From positions 835,733-899,732 of the forward strand of contig MU130299.1 in the NCBI GenBank assembly GCA_015039465.1: a stretch of 64,000 nt of DNA. The letters are read 5' to 3'. The position numbers and the translations under genes were made by a program. This document shows positions 27,016 through 39,400 of the stretch, piece after piece. Position 1 is the first letter of the stretch. Every line of letters starts with the position of its first letter. The notes beneath the pieces were generated by a model. It saw only the letters and a program-made list of their open reading frames with translations. It was not told where the DNA came from and made no database searches. This stretch comes from Phlegmacium glaucopus (taxonomy: Eukaryota; Basidiomycota; Agaricomycetes; Agaricales; Cortinariaceae).

Positions 27016-29189
27016 TAATACAGCCAAACAACGTTAAATCGGTGCAGATCGCTATGCAAAAGGTACTTTTATATAAAAATCAGTTGAAAAAGGCAAAAGC
27101 CACGAGGCATCAGAGATGTCAGACTTGAACGACAGATTTAAATAAGCTTGAATTAGTGTTGAGATTGGTTCTAGCTTTGGTGATCGTCGTCGTCATGTGT
27201 TCTTTCTACTATCCTGCTTTTGAACATTCAGATTCTCTAAAGAAAATGAAGGAGACTTAATTATAAACTAGTACCGTGACCCAAGTAAATAGCCGGCTTT
27301 GTACAGATAAAGAGATAAAGTGTCCAGCCTAACTTTTTACTCCCAGGCTTTTTGCTATTCCTTCTAGTAGAAATACTCACATTTTGACGAAAGGAACAAA
27401 TTGTCAAGCCGGTTTGTTATGATAATTCTCACAAACTAACACAGTGTGTGATTTCATCTGTGCACGAGCCACTATGGCAGGAACCTTTAACCTGATATGG
27501 AAGGTACTCCGGATATGGCATATTGCGCCACAAAAGTTTCATCAATTTTGTGACAAATTTCTTGACGGTTGTGAGTGGAAAGGTACAGGCTGCAGCGGCC
27601 TCATGTCGACACAATATGTTCTAGTTTCGATGCTCTGCGTTCCTGTGGCCAATGCACTGTGCAATTTGGCATGTAGTGGCGCCATATACCCGAGGCCGGC
27701 CATATCGCAACTTCCATCATCCAGGCGAGTGGTAAAACTTGAAGAATGCGCAGTGCGTACTGACGTCGGCCGCATATCATGATCATATCATTACACACGG
27801 ATGACGTACTAAAGATGTGTTAAAGGTGGATCCTCCGAGTCACCGCCGAAGGCGGCAGTCCTCAACCCGCAAGCTTTGACGCTATATTGAACCTGGCAGA
27901 ACACAGGCGTCTTTAGAGCCGCCTTATGTACGCGGCAATGGAGTACCTGATCTTATGAATCTAATCTTCAAGGTATGTAGTTAACGCGTATCGACTCCAC
28001 TGCCACATATATGTGGTTGCACATGGTTTTGCCTTGAAATTACTTCGAACTCTCCACCAACGTCAGTACAAATTTCCCACCCTATTGAGCCATTCATGTC
28101 CTCAACTGCTCAAACTAACATCCAAAACCATTTCAAACTTGTCTAATGATATCCCCACAAACTCTAGCACCTCAAGGTTGACAGGACACAGGACTCAGGA
28201 GGTGATGGAAATGCGGTCACGGTGGTTATAATCGAAGTTTGAAGGGTATATTCTATCCCTTGTGTATTAGTTTCGATTCGCCGTTCATCGTGCGGGGACG
28301 AAGTGCTTAAGAGCATCGATGGCTGAAAACGGGTGGCTTGTGTGTGTGTGTAACGGGAGTACTAGGTGGAAGCAGAAATAAGCCCTGGCAGGAAGCAAAG
28401 GGTCATGAGTGGTCAGACAGACACCACATATAAACACACGTAACATGCAAATAATATATGTATGCCTACTATTTTTGCATGCCTAAAGTTGTGTCAGTGA
28501 AGCCTACTGCTTGTTTCAAATATATATTTAAAAGCCGCAATATGGTCGTGTGCTTGTTAGGCTTATAAAAATTTGATAAAAATAGTGAGATGCTGGGATA
28601 AGCATCGACTGTTGACTAATAAATATTAAGTAGACATGTGGTTGTTTAGAACCTAGCTTGATAGATCAAGCTGACAGTCGTGCCACCTTTGGCCTACCAT
28701 CGAGCGTTGTAGGATAGCTCTTGCAGCTTCGAGGAAGAGTTACTATGGCGGATTGCGTACCCGAATACCGAAGAACGTGCGTGGTAAGTATACGGATTGA
28801 CCCAAATTGGAAATGGACGCCAATGCCATACGCGATGCTCCAAAAACAAAGAAGATGATTTGATCTTTTTGTGTACTCTCTAGTAATAAATTATCAGTAA
28901 AGAAGAGGACGTACGTAGCTATGCGAAACGAGCCTGATTGGATAAATTAGAGTCAGATTTTTCCCAGCAAAGGTCCGATCATCCCCATTTTCTTTTCATA
29001 CCTTTCTCTTGATGTGCTTCAATTTCCCTGTTCCTTCAGCATTTACGTTCTCTACCCTAGTTTAAAAAGACCACTACTGTGCCTCTCTCCCGGCAACCCC
29101 TCTAATACCTCCCACTCTAAATCTCCCAAACTCAAACTTCATTTGGTCATCCAACTCAAGCCCCAACCAACCCACATATCCCCCAGCTC

Positions 29190-29826
29190 ATGCAGCTTTC
29201 GAATATAACTTCAAATCCCCAAAAAATCGTTCGTCTCCCAACACATTATCCAATGGGATCAAAAGGTCGAGCTGTACCGCGGGTCGTGTGCTGCGCTATC
29301 CCCATTGCAAGAGCGGCTGGCAAAGTACTCGTCGTAACAAGTCGAAAGCAACCAAATAATTGGCTTTGTGAGTCTTTCTTTAACCTTTCAAAAGTCCTTC
29401 GTGTCTGGGTGCTCAATGTATATCCAGTACCTAAAGGTGGTTGGGAACCCTCAGATGTGCAGCTAGAGGCTGCCGCCTCTCGTGAGGCCTTGGAAGAAGG
29501 TCCTACCCTTTATTCCTTTTACCGTCTCCTCACCTCCTGATTGTCGTCTCCCTTCTCTTTAACTCTTCCTACTCCCCCTTTCTGTCATGTCCTTCCCTCT
29601 TTAAACAGCCGGCGTACGAGGTACCATCACGCGATACGTGATCACAATCCCAACACCCTCAGCCACAGTACATTTTTACGAGCTGGACGTCGTGGGCCTC
29701 GACCACGACTGGCTAGAAAGTCACCAACGGAAACGGGAATGGGTAGATTATGCCGAGGCTATTAGGAGGCTGGAATGGAAAGCTGAACTCGCACAAGGCT
29801 TGAAATCATCGACGCTTGCTCGTTAA
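29190..29826 (+). CDS. Nudix hydrolase, Ddp1/Aps1-like diphosphoinositol polyphosphate phosphohydrolase
   Basis: Three exons: 29190-29367, 29428-29499 and 29609-29826, about 155 residues. Nudix enzymes of this group cleave diphosphoinositol polyphosphates, dinucleoside polyphosphates and sometimes inorganic polyphosphate. The Nudix box is split by the second intron and reads GGWEPSDVQLEAAASREALE followed by EAGVRG. The catalytic REALEEAG core is intact; the first box acid is Asp, with the same spacing as yeast Ddp1. The C-terminal EWVDYAEAIRRLEWK block is also typical. It sits between the two synthases but is probably an ordinary housekeeping gene. An earlier ATG could in principle be used; this one starts 34 residues before the AVPRVVCCAIP strand. 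Confidence 0.9.
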
Positions 29827-32800
29827 CAGGACCGATCCACAGTTTTCTCCGATACCTCGAGGCGCCCCGGCCCGTATACCATCAAATTTCGGCACTTTCT
29901 GTTCACCGCTGATCATCTACCAAAGAAGCACCAACTTTTGACTCAGACGTTGTCTTGCATTTTTTCTTTCGGGCCCACATTGCCAATTAAGTATTTCTCT
30001 AGAAAGCGTCTCTCGCTCTCTCTCTCTGAGTCCTCAATCCAATCAACAGAGCTCTCCATTTCACGTATTCTTTTTTGTTTACTTTATGATTCCTCTAACT
30101 TCTTCGTTGGGATCCTCGTTCTCATTGATCCAACTACAGCGTTGACATTTAACAACACAGCAATATTTTATCCAGTCGGCGTGGCGTAACCACGCACACA
30201 TACCTATATTCCCTCTCGCTCTTTTTGTCAACGCTAGCTAGATTTTACACTACAATTGTTTTTCTCTCATCAATCACATACCAATATATATATTATTGAG
30301 CATACATATGCCTTAGAGTTTATTATTATTATTTTCTTCCCCTTGTAGATCCTTTCTGTCCGGGATATCCCTTTTACCCATCAATATATATAGGTTGTAA
30401 GAACAATGAAAAAATCTTTACGAAGTATGTTCGGTTAGTTCCTCCCGATCGGCAGAACCTTGTACAGGACGTTATTTTGCACCACTGCGGCATGCGGCAA
30501 GACACTTCGGGCAAGTACACCAATTGGGAGCATGGAGCGCTGACAACTTTCGATGATGCTTATCCTACTTTCGTTTCGTGTGTGAATGCCATGAGGGTGT
30601 TGTGTGTGTCATCCACAAATATCTTCCTAGTAGTACATGAGTCATAATACCAACTTCATCCATCGAAGTCTGGGTATCATTAGGATACATCTAAGCTTCA
30701 ATGATAAAATAAGAGATGCCTAAATCCTGTAATCATTTTTGGCAGTCTTTTTTTAAAACACTCACACAACATTCGCTTTTTGCCGGGGTCAAGGATCTGG
30801 ATAGATGGATTAAGGTGAATAGGTGAAAACTGATGACGTTTGAAAATTTGAACGCTTGAACGCGTAGCTACCTGTAGCCACTAGGTTGGGGGGTAGGTAT
30901 AGCACCCGCTTAAACTTATTTCGAAAATCTATTTTTATTGCACTGTAGCAATATGTCAAACGCATCGGGCGCATCGGAGCAAGATAATGAGCTTGCCTAA
31001 CGGACAGAAAAAAAAAGATTTTATTTACTTTTCGTACTACACTCCTAAATGTCGTCAAAAATAGTACTATATGATAACATGAATAATAGTGAGATTCGCT
31101 TGCATGATGTGACACGCTTACATACCGCATCTTTTGTTTCCTAAAGTCTTGAATGAATAGCGGTGATTTGGAGGCATTTGAGAAAGGAGGGAGTAGAGGA
31201 GAGTGTTGATGAACCCCTGTTTACTAATACAAACACGTGACGAAAACCTACCAAGAAAAACCGAAACTGAAAATATATTCTACCCGTGTTGTTTTTCAAA
31301 TCCTTGTCCCTCGATCAAAGAGGAACCTCCCTTACGGTGACTGTAACATAATCACCGATGCAACGGCGAACGCATATCTCAAGACACCTTGCTCAAACGT
31401 TCAAACGTTCAATTCCCGGTGCCTCGTCTTTGGATCCTGTTGCCTGTATAAGTCGTTCTGCACCATATCGACTTTCGAATCCTCTTTTGCTATCTGCACA
31501 ATTTCTTCTTCGTGTTCTATCTCTTAGGTTCCCGGGATCTGAACAGTGGGCCGGTGATGTCTAAGTTGAAGGAGCCAATCAGAGCTCGGCCCGAGATTCA
31601 TTTCTCCTCTCATGTATCTCGAATTCTTCTCGGCTCAAGCGCTCAATATTGAATATTGAGTCGTTGCCAATTTTAATCAACGAGCAAAAGATTTGTCAAT
31701 CGTTTACCTTGGCTGTAAATAGTCCCATGCCAGCTGGCAGTGAGGTATATTTTCATATCGACAACAAAGCATCTCCAAAAATTTACATAACCGCCGAGAA
31801 AACAGCGAACGCAGGTCCAGACTCGGTGACACAAACCAGTTCTTGGGCCATAGTTTTCCGAGAAACAAGGGACACTAATCATATCTAGGGAAGATAATCT
31901 TCTTCTTACAGCCCGAACCTGCAATTTTTTACACAAAAATAGGACTCGAGCATATGCAAGGTTGATGCACGTTCGACTTTCATGATCAACAAGCCTCAAG
32001 TTAATCATGAATCGCATCGAATTTAGTTAAGCAGCCCTGGAAGCCTTCCCAAGGTGATCAACATTTTGTTCCACTGGAAGTTCCAGTGTTAATACCATTA
32101 TTAGTAGCGGTCAAAGCAGGGCGATTATTGCACGATTAAGTTGCAGATTATTGAGCACTTAATCGCCTCAAAAATCGTACAACCTTTTGACCGTACGATC
32201 TTTTCATAACTACTATAGTTGAATAATCTTGCATCTTGCATCAAGAATCACGGCAAGAACCGTCGACGATTATTGCGAAATCCGCCATATTATTGTTATC
32301 TGAGCTCGATGATCACCAAATAATCGTCCAAAAACCGCCTATCGTGACCGCTACTATTAAGGCATTTAGCAGTAATACGTACTACGTTATAGGCCTCACT
32401 GCCAGTAGCATATTAGCCTGAGATTCCAACACTCTTATCTACAGCCAATTAGTATGAATAGCCGAATCACCTTATTCTCGTATACTACTATCCTGACCGC
32501 CGGCGGCAGTTGCTGAAGCTACGGCCGTTATTAATAATAGGCGTCGTGGCCAAGCTTGCAGGCACGGTTTACTGCCCAACAATTATGCATTTGGTTGTAA
32601 TAGCTGCTCTGCAGATATGTCTGAGTTGCATATTAGTATTCACCTGGCTATGACTCAATGAACTCACTGCGCCGACTGAGGTCGACGCCAGGAGTAGCCC
32701 GAATGGTCAATTCACAATAAAAACGATGAGTAGGAAAATATGACATCAAAGGTTAAGCGCAAAGCCAGAATTTATGTAAGATAAGAAGAAGCAAAAGAAC

Positions 32801-33417
32801 TTGGAAAAAAAACTTGGAAAGTAGTATGACTTTTGAAATTCATCGAACTAACGTGCACGATGATCAATTAATAAATATAAAAAACGTAGATTCAATCTGA
32901 TACTCGGTGAATATTATGTCAATCCGTACACATGGTACTAGGGGGAAAAATAAAGAAAATGGGAAAGAAGAGGAGTGCAAAGACTGATGATAATCTAGGG
33001 TATAAAAATGCGGAAACTTCGTGTGGCATTGCTGCGGTCAACGATAAGGCTGGGATGCATGTCAACGCTATCTACTGCAAAGGAAGAGATATGGCCGGTT
33101 GCTTCATGGAAACCAATAAATAACCAGTTGAGTAAGGTCATAGGCCATCGTGATCGGTGTTCTTCGAATTCCTCCGCGATCCAAAAGGATGAGTTAAAAA
33201 GAGATCAGTAAGAAGATTAGGATTTACTTTGTCGGGAAAGCCCGATGGTTTCTGCATGAAAGAATACTGACGTCCAAGGGGTAGTGTCAGGCTGAAGACC
33301 AACATAGTATATAGTATCCGTTGAGAGGGCGCCTATATCGAACCAAAGATAAGAAATAAGCTTCATCATAATGTGCACATCTCAAAGGCTTCCTCGAGTA
33401 TTCCGTACAAGATTGAC
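29827..33417. other. Gene-poor region upstream of synthase 2's 3' end
   Basis: About 3.6 kb with pyrimidine-rich and AT-rich stretches and no ORF with recognisable domains. The only structured feature found is the small inverted-repeat element at 32104-32354. Confidence 0.55.
32104..32354. mobile_element. 251-bp Tc1/mariner-like MITE
   Basis: The ends are inverted: left GTAGCGGTCAAAGC, right GTGACCGCTAC. A TA dinucleotide lies immediately outside each end (32102-32103 and 32355-32356), the usual Tc1/mariner target duplication. Sub-terminal GATTATT/AATAATC words extend the inverted similarity. No coding capacity. Confidence 0.6.
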
Positions 33418-36400
33418 TATGAGACAGATTTGTCAACGATATGAGATATCATATCATTGACTGTGAAAGAATCTGAAAGATACATCATGGGGATTTCCAC
33501 TTCCAGTCGATTCATGACTCTTCCCCTGATTTGAGCAAAGGATATAGAATCTATGCCACACGAAGTTAAGGAATCCGCCGGTTCTGTGACAGAGAAGGGT
33601 AAGTGATCTTGAATGAAGGAACGAAGAGGACGGGGGGAAGGTATGAAGGAGTCTATATATACTAACCGAGTCGCTCGGACGGTCGCAGCTCTAAAACCGT
33701 TCGCAGTATATCAATCATGATATCGGCCACTTCATCCTCCGTAAGATTTCCTCTTAAAGATGTCTTTATTTGCGTTAACGCCGCTCCGCCAAGGATGTGG
33801 CAGAAAAGGGGGTCTCGAGCATACGCAGGAACGGAGGCTAGTTTTTCAACATCAAAATCGGCAATAACTTGCACAGCAATTGGCGTCAACATGGCCTTCA
33901 AAAGCAAAGGAATGCCCTTCGCATGTTTGATCGGACGCACGAAGCCAGTTGAAAAATCAAGATTTTGAACAAGTTTGGATTCCCATGCGCCCAGTTGGAG
34001 ACAGGTGGCAGGAAGGCCTACACTATGCCGATATGAAGCTAGAGTCTCCATATAGGCGTTCCCGGCGACGTAAGCAATTTGTCCTTGGTTGCCTAGCGGC
34101 ACACTGGCAGAAAGAACGTGTAAGGTTTGGAAGGGAAGGAAAGAAGTATAAAGAAAGGTGCACGAAATGAGACTAACCTGACACTGCTCAAAAGCACGAA
34201 CGACTTGAGAGGAAGCTTCAACTCTTCGCAAATCGTATGGAGATTCCATGCTCCAATAACTTTTGGACGAAGCACCAGTTCAAATGACTTATCGGCGACA
34301 GTCTGTATAGTGGCGTCAGAAACAACCACCGCCGTATGGACGATATTCTCGATGGGGCCATACAGAGTCTGCGCGCTAATAATGACATTTCGAAGGGAAT
34401 CGGGGTCGCACACATCGGCCTGCATATATGCGCAACGCCCACCTGTCTTAGATTGTAAGTGCAATAACACTTCCTGAACCTTGAAAAAAAAAGTCAAAAG
34501 GCAATCTAGAATGTTGTGAAAAAGGTTCCTTCACAAACCTCGTGGTCATGAGCTTGTCTACGTCCAATAAATACGACTTGACTATGACTCCCAGCCAGGG
34601 ACGGAGCCAAAGCATGGCCTATGCTACCTAGGCCCACGACAATAGAAGTCCCAGAAACTTCTCGAATCGGATGGTGACCTATACTTTGGAGCACGGGAAC
34701 AAGGCGACTAAGACTTTTGGTTTGGTCAACGTTTCGATATGCAACGGTTCTATCGGTAGATAGTCCATGTAGGCGAGAACATATCTCGTTAGAAATAATA
34801 CCCAATATCACACCATCTTCTACGGTGTTCATTGGAGGAAGATCGAGGGCCCAGATGACTTCGTCAAGGCCCATCTCACGACGAAATACGCGAAGCATTC
34901 CTTGAATCACCGAACCAACCGTCGGGGTCATTGAAGCAAGTAAGTGAGGTGCAAGAAGCCTATTTCCTTCGTTCCCTATCGCCACTGACATTTCCGTAAT
35001 GAATACAAGGCTTGTAAATCGAACTTTTGAGCTGATGAGTAGTTTCATTAGAGTGAGAATGTGGCGATGGGACGAGCAAAACGCTTCAGAAGTTGGAGAT
35101 GCATGATTGGAAGTGACATCTACCACAATCAGAAGATTGGTGCTTGTGATGCGGTCGATGATTGCATGCAGCTGCAAGCTTAAGGATGGTAACGAAAAAG
35201 ACTGGGATGGAGCCAGTAGATCGTATAGGTTGAGGAAATGTGTTTTCCATGCCATTCGGTTGAATAGCGACGGTATCTGCGATTGCGCTTGGTCAATAAC
35301 ACAAAGTACCTCAAGCTTGTCGTCAGGTACAGCGGATGGTAAATCTCGAGCTACCCAGGATTGTTGTAGCCATTGGGTATTAACGGAGGGCTGGCTAATA
35401 TGATTTGGAATGGCTATCCCAACCGGAATCCACGCCACAGAATATTTCCTACAAGAGACAAGAAGTGCGCCAGCGAGCGAGAAAACGTCAAAAGCAGCAG
35501 ACATCACATGGAAGTTACGTGAGACATCGAGAGGAAGGTAATACCGGCAGATAAAGGAGCTTGGGAGCTCATCGGAATGAAGTGTAAAATCTTCCAGTGC
35601 TGTGGGCAAAAAGGCTCCATCAAGGTCGCGACTTTGAGGTACTTCTTGGAACGAGAAAGCACCAAACATGTGTAGACAAGAATCGAGTTTACGTATACGA
35701 TCGTGCGCAGGATGCTCGGTTGGCTCGACTGTAATAAGACAGTCTGCATGACTTGACCACCTACGATATTCCTGAATGTTACGGAAAGCTGAGCCAAACT
35801 CGACATTCTTGAACACTTTGTAGATTTCATCCTTGGTTAAAACTTGCTCAGGTTGTTCACTTGGATTGAGATTGATGGGCTGCCTGGTATAGGACTGGGG
35901 AGCTCTGGAAGCAGCGATTCCGGAACAGACTATGTGTGTCCTCGAGTGATTGTCGTACATGGCGAAATGATGTCCATCGGTGAATTCCGCGACGACGTGG
36001 GCTTCAGGAAAATCAAGAACCAGAGGTGCGTTGAACTTGATGGTCTTCACAGACTTAACTGGGCAAAGCTTTGCAAAGAAATCAACTAGACTCGCCCCAG
36101 GAGCAACTCTATGACCTTCAATCCTATGATCAAGAAGTAAGTCACAAAGTGACTGGTCGACATTGAAATGAATGATGGACGATGATGGATTAGTATGAGA
36201 GACAGGGAGCAATGGCAGTAAGACTGGTGGTGGAGAGTTGCGGGACGGAATACTAGTTGGGTAGTGTCGCTGGCGCTGAAAAGGATATGTAGGAAGAGAA
36301 CACATATGTCCTCCATACTGAGACTTGTGTGCAAGTAATTTGCCGAAATCCGGAGCGATATCCATCTCAAAGAGCGAGGCAATAGCTCCCAGAAAAGCTG

Positions 36401-39400
36401 CATTCTGGTCATTCGAGCGTTTCCCACAAGTAGCTATTGCGATGTTCTTCCGCGAAAATGATTGAAGCGTCGTCCAGATGAGAGGTTGGGGTCCAATATC
36501 GACTATTATGTCGAACGATTTGCTAGAATATAGTGCCTCAACAGCATCGAAAAACCTAACGGGATCTCTTGCATGTTCAACCTAGGCGAAATGACACATG
36601 TAAATCAAGATATTGGTTGACACCATGAATGTTCAGTGCGCACCCAGTAATCGGGACTCAACCACTGATTTCCTCGTATTTCTTTTCCATAGACTGTTGA
36701 ATACAAAGGTATGTTCAAAGGAGAGGAGAGGTGGCGATGCCCACTGACCCATTCTTGGAGGGCAGGAAGAGCAGAGGAGATGCATGGACTGTGAAAGCCT
36801 GTGCGCAGCTCAGAAATGGGAAGAGATTAGACAGTGATGATCACGCGCCTTGATCAACATTGATCTTCGTACCCCTGAAACCCCATATATTGGCGGTTGA
36901 AAGAAATGTATCAATGGCCTTGATTTCGCCAGAAATGACATGGTTTTCGGGGTCATTATATACAGCAATGACCAATCGATCGTCTAATCCCAATTTGTGA
37001 ATGATGTACAGGATTCTCTCCTGCGAAGCCCCAACAATAGCCATACCCCCAGGGTGGGTGGGGTCGCATTGTAACAGTCGTGCTCTTGTAACGACAAGGT
37101 TGAGGCCAATTTCGTAAGGTAGAGCACCCCCAATCACTGGTCAATTTTTTAAGTAATTCGTAGTTGACAACGAAGACCGTAAATATCATACGCACCGGCA
37201 GCGGCGATTTCACCAAGACTATGACCTAGAACGGCGCGTGGCTCAATACCCAATTGTTTTAGCCATGTACAGATTGAATATTGGTATACAAAGATACAGA
37301 TCTGAGCCACTTGGCTATTATCGATTGCCAAGTCGCAAGACGTTTTAGCGTCAACCAAAAAAGAAGAAATAGGATATCCCGACAGCGTTGAGGCGGTCGA
37401 AGCTGCAGAATCCAAGATGTCTTTAAACCCTGGATATCGAGTCACTAAGTCAGAAGCCATGGCTTGATAATGAGAACCTTGGCCTGGGAAGGCAAAGGCG
37501 ATTCGACAAGCAGCAGGATTAGAAGCAACAGGACTAGACGTAGACCTAAGACGGTTTTCAAGCACCTTTATCAGGCTGCCCATACTACCGACAACGCAAG
37601 CAAACCGATATCGATAGTGTTCACGCCCAAGGCAGGTTGTATAACAGATTGAACGAAAGTCGGACGTGGATGATGTACGACAGAAATCCAGATACTTCCA
37701 CAGATACTGCGTTAGAGCTTCGGCTGATTTCGCGCTTACAACGAAGAGCATAGGAAAGTCTTCAGATGTTTCTGCCTCATTTATTGAGTTCAAGTCGGCA
37801 CTGTGGATCACATGCTTTGGATCTTCAAGGATCACACCAGCAATAGTACCTGCGAATCCATTGGCACTACGATGATAATCAGAAATTTCGAAAACGAAAT
37901 GAGAAAGTACTCACAGTACGACAGAACGGTACGGAGTATTATTTTCCTTGGGTGGAAGAGGGAATAGTTCATAAGGAATATGCATCGGAATGATACCACA
38001 GTCGATCGATGGATTCATGTTTTCTGCTGTCAAGTGCATCAATCCGGGAATAGCTGAATGCCGAAAGGAGGCAATGGCCTTGAGGACGCCCACGAGCCCT
38101 GCCGCAACCTCCGTGTGGCCAATACATGATTTAGCGGCTCCAACAATAAGTGGTGTTTCAGAATGTGAGCGTTGGAAAACTTGGTTGATCCCTTGAATCT
38201 CAATTAGGTCGCCAAGGGATGTACCTGGGCAATAATAAGGTCAGGATTAAACTGAATTTTTTTAAATAACTATTTTGCTAACCTGTCCCATGGGCTTCAA
38301 CAAAACTGGCGTATTGTTAATACTGCGATACACAAATTATAACATATTTACACATACTCAATTTCGGAGGGTTTGAGGCCAGCTTTCTCAAGAAGCGAGC
38401 TTTGCAATGCGATCTGTGCGTTTACATTTGGAGATACTAGACCTTGAGATCTTCCACCGTGTTTTATGTCGGTAGATTTAACCACAGCCAAGATGGAGTC
38501 GCCATCGCGCAATGCTGCGCTACGTGTCTTGAGGATGAAGGCAACAGCGCCCTCAGAAGACACATACCTAGCCCAAAGAATGTCAGGCTTCGGCCGGACA
38601 ACAACGATAAAATGAAACTTTACCCATCCGCTTCACTTGAGAATGTTGCGCACCGAGAATGAGGAGAAGCCATTTTTTGCGCAGACAGGAATCTTAATCA
38701 GCAACGAATGAGGAATAATCCACAAGCTTATAGTTATTAGCATACCCGAATGACCCAGGCCTAGAGAGAAAACAATAGTTAGAGAGGTGGAAAGTCAGAC
38801 CTAGACTCATTTTTTTGCCACACACCATAGATTAGTATTCACTGCGCAAACAATAGCTGACTCTCCATCTCCAGACTGCAGATACTTGACAGCTATCATA
38901 AATGCTTGAATATTCAACTGCCTTAACCATGCCAAAACACGAACACGAACCTTGATCAAACACAACCAGTCCAGAACTGCACGCAGTGTCTGATGTAATG
39001 GAAGGGCCATGAACATCGAGAAGACTAAATAGCTATCCTGTCACCGAAAGCTATGAAATTCAGGACAATCACTCACTAGCTGAGCCGTCCGCATGCCGTG
39101 CTAGTGGCAATACCAGTCCCAAAAAACCGAGTATAAGCTAGGGTTCAATCAATATCCTTGCAAGATCGCAATAAGAGGATTGGAAGCCCACCTCCGAAGC
39201 CCTGATCATAGTAAAGCAGCTGTTGATAACCTCCATCCAACCCAGCCGCAACAAAAATGCCCATGTTCGTGCCCTTCACTCGTGACACCGGTATGTTTGC
39301 ATTCTCCAGTGCCTCAAATGCAGTTTCCAAAGTCAACCGGATAGTGGGAGAAACGTAGAACGCTTCAGGTGTGGAGATTCCAAAAAAACTGTTGTCAAAG

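Larger units (their letters stand above)
19723..29189. other. Gene-poor, repeat-bearing spacer between the two synthases
   Basis: About 9.5 kb without any ORF that carries a recognisable domain or a convincing exon chain. It contains the tandem repeat at 22223-22392, a run of about 12 G near 23270, and the second copy of the 5.2-kb element core at 26800-27015. Short ORFs (24595-24807, 26189-26449, 27444-27782) were examined and not called. Confidence 0.6.

Noticed and set aside
27444..27782. 112-codon ORF in the inter-synthase spacer
   Set aside because: Opposite strand is equally open, composition is unremarkable, no domain or splice partners seen.
31237..33211. Several 60-110 codon ORFs
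   Set aside because: Low-complexity or AT-rich, overlapping on both strands, no motifs; consistent with chance ORFs.
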